A stretch of 64,000 bases of DNA from Hyphomicrobiales bacterium. GTDB lineage: Bacteria > Pseudomonadota > Alphaproteobacteria > Rhizobiales > Rhizobiaceae. Under the pieces are notes generated by a model, which did no database searches, was not told where the DNA came from, and worked only from the letters and a program-made list of their open reading frames with translations. A program made the position numbers and the translations under genes. The stretch covers positions 62,001 to 126,000 of the forward strand of contig UBUL01000023.1 of assembly GCA_900468625.1 (NCBI GenBank), in the 5' to 3' direction. The stretch's first letter is position 1; every line of letters starts with the position of its first letter. Of the stretch, positions 18,914-27,053 are shown piece after piece.

Positions 18914-20851
18914 TTACCATCCGCCGCCGCCTCCGCCGCCGCCGCCACCGCCGGAGGAGCCGCCACCTCCTCCGCCATCGCCGAAAGCGGATGAGAAGCT
19001 CGATACTGGGGCGGGAATGGTCGAGGCTATGGTCGACGCCATGGAAGAGGAGAAGTCGCCGATCGTTCCGCCGATATTGCCCGGGCGGAAATCACCGGAA
19101 TACCAGACCGGCGCATAGGCTGCGGCGGCAGTTGCACCGGCAGCGGTGGCGAGCCACGTTTCGAAGGCGCCCGACCAGGGCTTTTCGACGCCGAGCGCGA
19201 CGGCATAGGGCAACAGCTTCTCGAAATGCTGCGGCGACATCTGCGGTGCGCCCTGCATGTTCATCCGGTCGCGTTCGGCAAGCGTCAGATATTGCCTGAG
19301 GCCGGCGATGCCATCCGTCATCTTGCGCCCAAGCGGCGTCGGCGCTCCCATCAGGAAATAAAAGACGACGTTGAGCGCGAAAATGCCGACGATGGCCGCC
19401 ACCAGCGGCAGCAGACCTGCCTCCCACAGCGGCACGATCGCGGCGGCAAAGCCGCTGACCGCAATCGAGACGAAGACGAAGCCGAAGAAGGAGAAAATTA
19501 GTACCGAAATGATGCGCTGGGCGAGGCTGGCACTATGCCTGCGAAACCTGCGGCCGATCGAACTTGCGAAGACCGTCACGAAAATCGACAGGAGCCCCGG
19601 CGTGACGATGAGCGGCAGGACATTCTCGTGCAGGCGCCCAAAGATGACGATGGAGGCCAGAATGAGGATCGATAAGGCTATGCCGGCGATGACGTATAGC
19701 GAATTGGCCTTGTAATATTCGCCGCGGTGATTGCGCTCGATCGCACTGCGGAACTTCGAGCCCAGCCGCTGCACTGCCTCGCCGTTTTCCCTGTCGATGA
19801 CCAGCGGCGAGAATGGTCCGACGGCCTGCATGAGAACCTTGTCGCCGCCGCTGAGATCGCTGCCTGCCTTGCCTGTGGGCCGGATGACCACCCTTCCCTT
19901 CAGGTCGTCGAGAATGACATAGCCGCGCACGGCAAGGTCGATCGCGGTTGCGGAGAATGCGGTCCAGCCGGAACTGGCGAAGCCCCTGTTGTCGATATAG
20001 TTCACGAGTGCCGGCGAAATGCCCTCGGGTGGATCCCAGCGCGGGACCACGACGCCTGGCCGAGGATCGCGGCCGACCGCGATCCAGCTTCGCATATAGT
20101 AGGCAAACAGCAGGATCAGCCCGGCGATGGCAATAATCGTATCGAGGTGATCCCGAAGGAACCAGCCCCATTGCTGGCTGTCGCTCGGCGGTGTGATCGC
20201 TCCTTTGGCCAGCTTGATGGCGATCGTCAGGCCTTCGGCCGCTGCGAGCGGCCTGGTCGTTGCGAAGCTAACGATATTGCCCTGTTGGCTCGCACTTGCA
20301 TTCTTGTCGGTAGCGCCGAGCGGCCCGGTGAAGAAGGCAAGCTGCTGCGGCTGCGCGCCATCGGGCAAGGTGACTGTTGCCTTCGCATTGAGGATGGGGA
20401 ACAGCCAGCCGTTGCCCGTCACGTTCCAATAAAGCTCGTCATGATCGCCGAAATAGCGCATTTGACGATTGGTGTCGTAGGTGAGGCGGAATATGTGCGA
20501 GCCTGGGTTCAGGATACGCTCGGCGTTGCCGATATAGATACGCTCGCCGCCCTTGATACGTTCGCTGTGCCAATCCTCCGGCTGCCCATCGCGCTCGACG
20601 GATACGACCTTGAAATTCACCTCGATCTCGCGGCCACCGGCATCGGTCATCGTCAGGGGGAAATCCCGGAAGATACCGCGGCGGATGCTTTGGCCCTCGG
20701 CATTGACGGAGATCGTCTCGACGACGCGCATGGAGCCGTCACGATGCAGCGCGATCGCTTGATCGAAGTTGGTGATGAGCTCGGCCGCCGTTGCCGCCGT
20801 TGCGCAAAGCAGCAGGCACAGAGCCAGGAAGAACCCGCAAAGCCGTGTCAT
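18914..20851 (-). CDS. DUF2207 membrane protein with poly-Gly tail
   Basis: About 645 residues; ATG at 20851 follows GGGGGA, with GTG one codon earlier as an alternative. Signal peptide 1-23, then an extracytoplasmic DUF2207 beta domain (~25-215; 'ITNFDQAIALHRDGSMRVVETI' type start), a membrane helix near 235-255, a cytoplasmic part, and four more helices between ~385 and ~510. The C-terminus is almost pure Gly ending in Trp (18914-18985). DUF2207 proteins often accompany LemA; here the lemA gene is two genes upstream with aroA between. Function unknown. Confidence 0.85.
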   Translation of the reverse strand: MTRLCGFFLALCLLLCATAATAAELITNFDQAIALHRDGSMRVVETISVNAEGQSIRRGIFRDFPLTMTDAGGREIEVNFKVVSVERDGQPEDWHSERIKGGERIYIGNAERILNPGSHIFRLTYDTNRQMRYFGDHDELYWNVTGNGWLFPILNAKATVTLPDGAQPQQLAFFTGPLGATDKNASASQQGNIVSFATTRPLAAAEGLTIAIKLAKGAITPPSDSQQWGWFLRDHLDTIIAIAGLILLFAYYMRSWIAVGRDPRPGVVVPRWDPPEGISPALVNYIDNRGFASSGWTAFSATAIDLAVRGYVILDDLKGRVVIRPTGKAGSDLSGGDKVLMQAVGPFSPLVIDRENGEAVQRLGSKFRSAIERNHRGEYYKANSLYVIAGIALSILILASIVIFGRLHENVLPLIVTPGLLSIFVTVFASSIGRRFRRHSASLAQRIISVLIFSFFGFVFVSIAVSGFAAAIVPLWEAGLLPLVAAIVGIFALNVVFYFLMGAPTPLGRKMTDGIAGLRQYLTLAERDRMNMQGAPQMSPQHFEKLLPYAVALGVEKPWSGAFETWLATAAGATAAAAYAPVWYSGDFRPGNIGGTIGDFSSSMASTIASTIPAPVSSFSSAFGDGGGGGGSSGGGGGGGGGGGW

Positions 20852-20944
20852 CACTCCCCCAAAGGATGGCCGCGACGCCGTTGCCGGCGCCGCTTCACGT
20901 CAGAAATACGTCTGCGCTCAGCCTTCCCTTAAGATGGCGGAGCG

Positions 20945-22201
20945 TCAGTCTTCGTAAGCGACACCCAGCGAAGCCAGCACGTTCCAGTAGGACGGGAAAG
21001 TCTTGGCGACGCAATCGGGATCGAGAATGGTGATGCCGCCGATCTTGAGGCCCGCAAGGGCGAAGCTCATAGCGATACGATGATCGGCGAAACTGTCGAT
21101 CTCGGCCGGCAGCACTTTTCCCGCAAGGCTTGGATCGGAAGCGACGATCAGATCGTCATCCTCTTCGGTGCCGAGGTTGGGAACGATGCGCGACAGGCCG
21201 CTCGACAGCGCGCGGATGCGGTCGCATTCCTTGACGCGCAGGTTCTCGATGCCGACGAAGCGCACCGGCGTCTCGTTGAAGGCGGCAAGAACGGCGAGCG
21301 TCGGAATGGCATCCTGCATCTGCGAACCGTCGATGACGGCGGGCAGATGCGGGAACTTCGAAATCAGGTCATAGGCCTTCGCATCCGGCTGCGAGAACTG
21401 TTCCGCCGGGGTGCCAAGATCGATCTTGCCGCCGCTCAGAACTTCCGCCGCCCAGAGATAGGTCGCGGCGGAAGCATCCGGCTCGATCAGGAAATCGGCG
21501 GCATGATAGCCGGTGGGTTCGACGCGCCAGGCGACGGGGCTCACGCGCTCGACCTTGGCGCCGAAAGAGCGCATGGCAGCGACTGTCAGGTCGATATAGC
21601 CGAGAGCGCCGATATGCTCGCCGAGCAGTTCGACATCGACGGCGCGGTCGCCGCCGGCCGCCATCATAAGCAGCGCCGAGACATACTGGCTGGAAAGGCC
21701 GCCATCGATCTGCACGCGGTTAGCTTCGAAACGGCCGGTGCCGTTGATGGTCACGGGCGGGCAGCCAGTTCCAGTCGAGGCATCGACGCCGAGCGAGCGG
21801 AGCGCATCGACCAGCGGGCCGATCGGCCGCTTGCGCATATGGGCATCGCCATCGACGACGACCTTGCCTTCGACCAGGGCGGCGGCGGCCGTCAGGAAGC
21901 GCGTCGCGGTGCCGGCATTGCCGAGGAAGAGAGGGGCTGCCGGCGCCTGCAGCTTGCCGCTGCCGGTGACGATGAATGTGGTGTCGTCGGGCTCGTCGAT
22001 CGTTACGCCCATGGCGCGCAGCGCTTCGGCCATATAGCGGGTATCGTCGCTCTTCAGCGCACCGGTCAGCCGGCTCGTGCCCTTGGCAAGGCCTGCCAGC
22101 AGCAGCGCGCGGTTGGTGATCGACTTCGATCCCGGCGGCATGGCGCGTCCGGTCAAAGGCTTGCCAGGCGGGATAATCGTGAGTTTGGCTCTACCCATCA
22201 T
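20945..22201 (-). CDS. aroA: 3-phosphoshikimate 1-carboxyvinyltransferase (EPSP synthase)
   Basis: 418 residues; sixth step of the shikimate pathway, joining PEP and shikimate-3-phosphate. Motifs: 'PPGSKSITNRALLLAGL' (~22-38, substrate Lys), 'LFLGNAGTATRF' (~91-102), 'HMRKRPIGPLVDALRSLG', 'DGGLSSQYVSALLMMA', 'DASAATYLWAA', 'RVKECDRI', and 'DHRIAMSFA'. The GNAGTATR loop keeps the Gly that corresponds to E. coli Gly96 and is unlike the Ala-containing loop of CP4-type enzymes common in this bacterial group, so it is class-I-like. The residue at E. coli Pro101 is Phe. Start ATG-ATG at 22201; either could be used. Confidence 0.93.
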   Translation of the reverse strand: MMGRAKLTIIPPGKPLTGRAMPPGSKSITNRALLLAGLAKGTSRLTGALKSDDTRYMAEALRAMGVTIDEPDDTTFIVTGSGKLQAPAAPLFLGNAGTATRFLTAAAALVEGKVVVDGDAHMRKRPIGPLVDALRSLGVDASTGTGCPPVTINGTGRFEANRVQIDGGLSSQYVSALLMMAAGGDRAVDVELLGEHIGALGYIDLTVAAMRSFGAKVERVSPVAWRVEPTGYHAADFLIEPDASAATYLWAAEVLSGGKIDLGTPAEQFSQPDAKAYDLISKFPHLPAVIDGSQMQDAIPTLAVLAAFNETPVRFVGIENLRVKECDRIRALSSGLSRIVPNLGTEEDDDLIVASDPSLAGKVLPAEIDSFADHRIAMSFALAGLKIGGITILDPDCVAKTFPSYWNVLASLGVAYED

Positions 22202-22288
22202 CGTTCTCTTTGGTCAGTCAGGAAGGCGGCCGATGGCCAGCGGTCGGCATCCTTTAGCGCCTCGCATGAAAAACCGATAGCGGAAATC

Positions 22289-22840
22289 TCAGAACTTCAC
22301 CGACGGAACCGCCCGGTCCGCTTCGTTGGTAATCTCGAAGTAGGCCCGCTTAACGAAGCCGAAGGGACCGGCGATGAGATTATTCGGGAAAGTTTCGACC
22401 CTGACGTTCAGATCGCGCGCGGCACCGTTGTAGTAGCGGCGCGACATCTGAATTTCACCCTCGACGCCCTCAAGCGAGCGCTGCAATTCGAGGAAGTTGG
22501 TATTAGCCTTGAGATCGGGATAGGCTTCGGCAAGCGCGATCACACGGCCGAGAGCCTGCGACAGCAGGCCCTCCACCTGACCTCGGGCGGCGACGTCGCC
22601 TGCAGGCACCGCCTGCGCCTTGTTGCGCAGCTCCACGACCTCCTCCAACGTCTGGCGCTCATGGCCGGCATAGCCTTTGACCGTTTCAACCAGATTGGGA
22701 ATGAGATCGGCGCGGCGCTTCAACTGCACGTCGATGCCGGACCATGCTTCTTCCGCGATCTGACGGGCACGAACTAGCCCGTTATAGGCGAAAACGACAT
22801 AGAGCGCGGCCAGAATTATGATCGCGAGAACAATAAACAT
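22289..22840 (-). CDS. lemA: LemA family protein
   Basis: 183 residues from ATG 22840 (MFIVLAIIILA), preceded by GGGGAT; the longer frame begins at a TTG. One N-terminal membrane helix (~3-20) is followed by the all-helical LemA domain with 'RRADLIPNLVETVKGYAGHE' and 'YPDLKANTNFLELQ', and 'RRYYNGAARDLNVRVETFP'. The helix bundle faces the periplasm or cytoplasm depending on topology. The function is unknown, but LemA is repeatedly found with DUF2207/TPM-type membrane proteins. Confidence 0.93.
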   Translation of the reverse strand: MFIVLAIIILAALYVVFAYNGLVRARQIAEEAWSGIDVQLKRRADLIPNLVETVKGYAGHERQTLEEVVELRNKAQAVPAGDVAARGQVEGLLSQALGRVIALAEAYPDLKANTNFLELQRSLEGVEGEIQMSRRYYNGAARDLNVRVETFPNNLIAGPFGFVKRAYFEITNEADRAVPSVKF

Positions 22841-22975
22841 CTGAAATCCCCGTGGCGACTGCAACCACGGGGACAGTAGGCAGATTTGCCGGCTATGTCA
22901 CCCGGCCTCACAATCGCAGGCAAGCAAGAACCAGTTAGCCCGGCCCAAACTCGGGGAAGTCCGCTCGGGATTGGC

Positions 22976-23935
22976 TTACGCGGCCTGCCGGTTCCAGTTG
23001 ATGCCGCCGGCATCGGTCAGCAGGAAGGCCTCGCCGCAGGCCTTGGCGAGCGTACGTACGCGCAGGATATAACTCTGACGTTCCGTCACCGAGATGACGC
23101 CGCGAGCATCGAGCAGGTTGAAGACGTGGCTCGCCTTGATGCACTGGTCGTAGGCCGGAAAGACGCATTTGTGCAGGCGATGATTTTCGCTGTCGCCGGG
23201 GGCGCCGGCTGCCAGCAAGGCCTGGCATTCTTTCTCGGCATCGATGAAATGGCGATGCAGCATCTCGGTATTGGCATATTCGAAATTGTGCCGGGAATAT
23301 TCCTGCTCGGCCTGGAGGAAGACGTCGCCATAGGTGATCTTGTCTTCGCCCTCGAGGCCGTTGAAATTGAGGTCATAGACGCTGTCGACCCCCTGAACGT
23401 AGGTAGCAAGACGCTCCAGACCATAGGTCAGCTCGCCGGCGACGGGCGCGCATTCGATGCCACAGACCTGCTGGAAATAGGTGAACTGCGAGACTTCCAT
23501 GCCGTCGCACCAGCACTCCCAGCCGAGGCCCCATGCGCCGAGCGTCGGACTTTCCCAATCGTCCTCGACGAAGCGGATATCATGCAGCAGCGGATCGAGG
23601 CCGATCGCCTTCAGTGAGCCGAGGTAAAGCTCCTGCAGGTTCGGCGGATTGGGCTTCAGGATGACCTGATACTGGTAATAATGCTGCAGGCGGTTCGGGT
23701 TCTCGCCGTAGCGGCCATCGGACGGGCGGCGGGACGGCTGGACATAGGCGGCCCGCCAAGGCTTCGGACCGAGCGAACGCAGCGTCGTCGCCGGATGGAA
23801 CGTGCCGGCGCCGACTTCCATGTCGTAGGGCTGCAGAACCGCGCAGCCCTTGTCGGCCCAGTAATTGTGCAGCGTCAGGATCAGCGCCTGAAAAGAGCGC
23901 TTCGGGTTCATATGGTCGGGCACGTTGGCAGTCAT
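22976..23935 (-). CDS. glyQ: Glycine-tRNA ligase alpha subunit
   Basis: 319 residues from ATG 23935 (MTANVPDHMNPKRSFQ). It holds the catalytic class II core: 'FQALILTLHNYWADKGCAVL', 'MEVGAGTFHPATTLRSLGP' (motif 2 region) and 'PWRAAYVQPSRRPSDGRYG'. It also has 'WGLGWECWCDGMEVSQFTYF' and 'GVDSVYDLNFNG'. Works with GlyS (16714-18828). Confidence 0.96.
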   Translation of the reverse strand: MTANVPDHMNPKRSFQALILTLHNYWADKGCAVLQPYDMEVGAGTFHPATTLRSLGPKPWRAAYVQPSRRPSDGRYGENPNRLQHYYQYQVILKPNPPNLQELYLGSLKAIGLDPLLHDIRFVEDDWESPTLGAWGLGWECWCDGMEVSQFTYFQQVCGIECAPVAGELTYGLERLATYVQGVDSVYDLNFNGLEGEDKITYGDVFLQAEQEYSRHNFEYANTEMLHRHFIDAEKECQALLAAGAPGDSENHRLHKCVFPAYDQCIKASHVFNLLDARGVISVTERQSYILRVRTLAKACGEAFLLTDAGGINWNRQAA

Positions 23936-24056
23936 GGGAATTGATTTCTTCCGCTGGCGAATTGTTTGGCGGACAGGTGCCACGGCGGGGCGAACTGGTC
24001 AAGTTTTTACTCCGCGCAGTGCGGCGGGATCGCACGTGCTTGACTCCGCAGGGCCG

Positions 24057-24458
24057 TCAAAATGGATTGACGATCGTCAACTGTTTCTCGATTACCAGAC
24101 CGCCGTGCAGATCTTCCGAATAAAACCGGTCGCAGCCACCCTCGATCGCCGCAGCCAGCATAGCTGCATCATAGGAGGAAAGCCGATAGCGCTGGGCAAG
24201 GTCCAGCCCTGCCAACGTAATCTTCTCACTTACAGGAACGATGGTTGCCGACAAAGCGACGAGTGCATCAACTGCCTCGCGAATATCGGCCCACTGCATT
24301 TTGAGCTTCTTACGTCCGACATTGGCAAACTCGTTCAGTGCCTGAGCGCTGATAACGAATGGTTCGGCCAAAAGTGCCTGTGCTTTTTCGGCTCGTTCTC
24401 CCTCCGTAAAAGCATAGAGGAGAACGCTGGTGTCGAGAAAATCCGAAGCGCGACGCAT
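24057..24458 (-). CDS. PIN-domain toxin (VapC-like ribonuclease)
   Basis: 133 residues. PIN toxins cleave RNA with a magnesium-binding acidic cluster; here D9 ('FLDTSVLLYAF'), E43 ('ALNEFANV'), D97 ('SSYDAAMLAAA') and D116 ('FYSEDL') match the four family positions, so the enzyme looks intact. Its ATG shares one base with the stop of the upstream AbrB-type gene (TGATG), a typical antitoxin-toxin overlap. The pair sits between housekeeping genes (glyQ and the S49 peptidase), suggesting insertion. Confidence 0.9.
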   Translation of the reverse strand: MRRASDFLDTSVLLYAFTEGERAEKAQALLAEPFVISAQALNEFANVGRKKLKMQWADIREAVDALVALSATIVPVSEKITLAGLDLAQRYRLSSYDAAMLAAAIEGGCDRFYSEDLHGGLVIEKQLTIVNPF

Positions 24459-24688
24459 CAGCGGGAATTGGCGTCTTCGCGGTCAAACTTCCAATCCCCG
24501 GGAAGTTTGAGCTTGAACGATCTGATCTTTTCCAAGGCTCTCAGCCGCTTGTCGTCGCGCTCGATCTCGAAGGCGTTTCCTTTACCGACACGCACAACGA
24601 TATCGTCGCCTTCCTTCAGATCGAGAGCATCGACAACCGCGGAAGGGATGCGGATGGCCAAACTATTCCCCCACTTCGCGACCTGCAT
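24458..24688 (-). CDS. AbrB/MazE-type antitoxin
   Basis: 76 residues from ATG 24688 (MQVAKWGNSLAIRIPSAVVD), with GGAG well placed upstream; the frame extends to a TTG at 24700 that would overlap this site. The N-terminal ~45 residues are a swapped-hairpin AbrB DNA-binding domain ('WGNSLAIRIP', 'LKEGDDIVVRV'), and the C-terminal part ('SFKLKLPGDWKFDREDANSR') probably wraps the toxin. It should neutralise the PIN toxin and repress the operon. Confidence 0.9.
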   Translation of the reverse strand: MQVAKWGNSLAIRIPSAVVDALDLKEGDDIVVRVGKGNAFEIERDDKRLRALEKIRSFKLKLPGDWKFDREDANSR

Positions 24689-24700
24689 GAGACACTCCAA

Positions 24701-24726
24701 TGATATACACTAAGCAATGTATATCA
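24701..24726. promoter_or_regulatory. Palindromic operator of the toxin-antitoxin operon
   Basis: TGATATACA (24701-24709) and TGTATATCA (24718-24726) form a perfect 9-bp inverted repeat with an 8-base spacer, centred 25 bases upstream of the antitoxin ATG. AbrB/MazE-type antitoxins bind such AT-rich palindromes for autoregulation. The arms contain TATA-like sequence and may overlap the -10. Confidence 0.7.
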
Positions 24727-24752
24727 AAAACTCGCAAACGAAGCAATTTGGC

Positions 24753-24944
24753 CTATTCATTCTCGCGCTTCACATGATATTCGCCGGTCTTCGGGTCCTT
24801 GACCAGCGTTCCCATGGCGCCGGTGCGGCGCTCCGTTTCGGCGCGGCGGGATTTCTCGGCAAGCTTCCGGGCATCGCGCACGAAGCGCCGATAGAGCAGC
24901 CAGATGCCGCCGACGGCGATGATGAAGAAGATGATCTGGGGCAT
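24753..24944 (-). CDS. Small membrane-anchored protein
   Basis: 63 residues from ATG 24944 (MPQIIFFIIAVGGIWLLYRR). One N-terminal membrane helix (~3-18) is followed by a basic/charged cytoplasmic helix ('RDARKLAEKSRRAETERR') and 'GTLVKDPKTGEYHVKRENE'. It starts 17 bases after the S49 peptidase stop, so they are probably co-transcribed and may act together. Function unknown. Confidence 0.8.
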   Translation of the reverse strand: MPQIIFFIIAVGGIWLLYRRFVRDARKLAEKSRRAETERRTGAMGTLVKDPKTGEYHVKRENE

Positions 24945-24960
24945 CAGGCAGCGCTCCCGA

Positions 24961-25821
24961 TTACAATCCGTACCGGCTCCACAATGCCTTTTCCTCTGCT
25001 GCTTCGGCAAGCCCGGATGCAAGCCCGGCGCCGAGGCCGTCCATGCCGGCCAACGAAATGCCGGGAGCCTTGCGGCCGAAAAGGCTGCGCGGCGTGGTAA
25101 TCAGCGTAGGCTTGACCTTGTCGCCGAAGCGTCTCCTCAACTCCTGACGCATGTCGCCGAGGCCATCGATCAGGCCAAGCTCCAACGCACGATTGCCGGT
25201 CCAGAATAGGCCGGAGAATACCGTTTCGTCCGCTGAGAGCTTTCCTGTGCGACGCTCGAGCACCATGTCGATGAAGACCTTGTGGATCTCGAGCTGCAGG
25301 CTCTTCAGATATTCGATGTCCTTCTCCTTTTCCGGCTTGAACGGATCGAGGATCACCTTGTTTTCGCCGGCGGTATAGACACGGCGTTCGACGCCGATTT
25401 TCTTCAGCAGCTCCGGAAAACCGAAGCCACCGGAGACGACGCCGATCGAGCCGACGATGGACGTCGCATCGGCCATAATCTCATCGCCTGCCAGCGCAAT
25501 CATGTAGCCGCCGGACGCCGCGACATCCTCGACGAAGACCAGAACCTTCTTCTTTTTCTCGGAAGCGAGATCGCGGATGCGACTGTAGATCATACGCGAC
25601 TGCACGGGAGAGCCCCCGGGCGAATTGACGACAACGGCGACCGCCGGTGCTGTCTTCATATCGAACGCCTTTTCAAGTGCCTGTGACACCCCCGCAAGGC
25701 TCAGCGTCTGCCGCAACGGCCCGCCACCTGCGGAGATGACGCCACTCAGCCGGACGACGGGTATGATCACTCCGTCCTTGCGGAAGCGCTTCGGAAGCAT
25801 GCGTCTCAAGAACCCAAACAT
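24961..25821 (-). CDS. S49 family peptidase (SppA/SohB-like)
   Basis: 286 residues. The conserved core is 'VNSPGGSPVQSRMIYSRIR' (oxyanion region) and 'FVEDVAASGGYMIALAGDEI' with the nucleophilic Ser in ASGGY, then 'ADATSIVGSIGVV' with the downstream part that holds the catalytic Lys ('RRTGKLSADE' region is a candidate). There is no obvious membrane helix apart from a basic amphipathic N-terminus (MFGFLRRMLPKRFRK), so it is a short, single-domain member. These enzymes degrade signal peptides or membrane protein fragments. The small membrane protein follows at 17 bases. Confidence 0.9.
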   Translation of the reverse strand: MFGFLRRMLPKRFRKDGVIIPVVRLSGVISAGGGPLRQTLSLAGVSQALEKAFDMKTAPAVAVVVNSPGGSPVQSRMIYSRIRDLASEKKKKVLVFVEDVAASGGYMIALAGDEIMADATSIVGSIGVVSGGFGFPELLKKIGVERRVYTAGENKVILDPFKPEKEKDIEYLKSLQLEIHKVFIDMVLERRTGKLSADETVFSGLFWTGNRALELGLIDGLGDMRQELRRRFGDKVKPTLITTPRSLFGRKAPGISLAGMDGLGAGLASGLAEAAEEKALWSRYGL

Positions 25822-25929
25822 TCGTCATCCCTGATTCATGAAATCTGTTGTTCCGTGATGTATGCATGGAAACGGCAAACGCAACATTGCGGATTACATT
25901 TCATCACAGATCCCAAGGCGGACGATACG

Positions 25930-26706
25930 CTATCGGCGCGGATATGGGACGCGACCATTGTTCATATCGTCAACGAAATCGGTGAATTTATGCGTCCGCT
26001 CGCCGTGCATGGTCAGCGGCGCACGCAAGGCCAATCTCGCCCTCGATCCTTTGATCGCGGTCGCCAGAATGCGCACGGCATTCTCACCTGCGCGCGGGTG
26101 GATCGGCGTGATTTCGATGCCCCCGAAGCGACGGCCGCAGGCGGCAATGATCTCGCCGATCGATTCCGGCCGGGCGATGAGTGACAACTGACCGCCGGGA
26201 ATCATGATCGCGCCTGCCGTACGTATCCAACGCTCGAAAAGCCCCTCGGTCATGGCATGCGCCTCCGCTTTCAACGCATCGGGCGTCAGCCGGTCGCTGG
26301 CATCGTTGAAGGGCGGGTTCATAATGACGTGGTGGAAGCTCTCATCGGTGAGGCCGGCCTCGTTGCGATCCTTGCCGGTCAATGTCACATCAGCTTCGAT
26401 GACCGAGACGCGATCGGCAAAACGGGCATTTTCCGGCAATTTGAGGCTCTTGCGGGCAAATTCCGCCATGTCGGGCGAACGCTCGAACAGCACCACTTCG
26501 GCACGATCGAGCCGTGATGCCACGGCCATTCCGGCCGCGCCCGCGCCCGCGCCGAGATCGGCCACCCGGATCGCCCGCTCGTCGGCCACCAGCGCCGCGA
26601 GCAGCATCGCATCCATGCCGGAACGATGCCCCCTGCCCTTCGGCTGGACGACATGAAAGGCGCCGCGATGGAAGGCATCGATCGTTTCGGAGGGGCTTTC
26701 GGTCAT
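25930..26706 (-). CDS. TrmN6/YfiC-like methyltransferase
   Basis: 258 residues from ATG 26706 (MTESPSETIDAF), preceded by GAGGT. It is a Rossmann SAM-dependent methyltransferase with motif I 'VADLGAGAGAAGMAVA' (~48-63) and the N6-adenine signature 'NPPF' in 'VIMNPPFNDASD' (~130-140). The N-terminal 'FHRGAFHVVQPKGRGHRSGMDAMLL' region (split across this sentence) is characteristic of the tRNA1(Val) A37 N6-methyltransferase group. Exact target is inferred. The upstream DUF2007 gene overlaps or abuts the ribosome site region. Confidence 0.85.
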   Translation of the reverse strand: MTESPSETIDAFHRGAFHVVQPKGRGHRSGMDAMLLAALVADERAIRVADLGAGAGAAGMAVASRLDRAEVVLFERSPDMAEFARKSLKLPENARFADRVSVIEADVTLTGKDRNEAGLTDESFHHVIMNPPFNDASDRLTPDALKAEAHAMTEGLFERWIRTAGAIMIPGGQLSLIARPESIGEIIAACGRRFGGIEITPIHPRAGENAVRILATAIKGSRARLALRAPLTMHGERTHKFTDFVDDMNNGRVPYPRR

Positions 26707-26714
26707 GGCGGACC

Positions 26715-26945
26715 TCAACGACGCGCCGGGCGCAGCTCGTTGCCGAGACCGGCATCGACGAGGATGCGGCGGGCCTGATCGGCGCGCTCTTCCTCGACCA
26801 GAAAACGGCGCGGCAGCATGCCGAGAGAGCCCTCAAGCACACTCATCGCCTGATCCGCCACCAGGCAATGAATTCCGGCATCCTTCATCAGGCTCTGCGC
26901 AAATGAAAGAAGAACCGGGTCGTTGGTGCGGATCAGCTCGTGCAT
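26715..26945 (-). CDS. DUF2007 protein
   Basis: 76 residues from ATG 26945 (MHELIRTNDPVLLSFAQSLM). The DUF2007 fold is a small alpha/beta domain; 'TNDPVLLSFAQSLMKDAGI' and 'ARRILVDAGL' are typical. It is listed in databases as a putative signal-transducing protein related to PII-like folds; true role unknown. Its stop lies 8 bases before the methyltransferase ATG, so they are one unit. Confidence 0.87.
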   Translation of the reverse strand: MHELIRTNDPVLLSFAQSLMKDAGIHCLVADQAMSVLEGSLGMLPRRFLVEEERADQARRILVDAGLGNELRPARR

Positions 26946-27053
26946 AAGCCTTAGAATTCCTGTCAAATTTATGCGACGAGGCAATTCGCCTCTTGCCGCC
27001 TGTTTCGCCCCTTCTTATTGTGCTTTACGGAAAATGAACAGGAGTCCGGATCG

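Noticed and set aside
17167..19299. 710-codon open frame antisense to glyS and part of the DUF2207 gene
   Set aside because: Shadow frame; glyS is certain and the opposite-strand translation has no family features.
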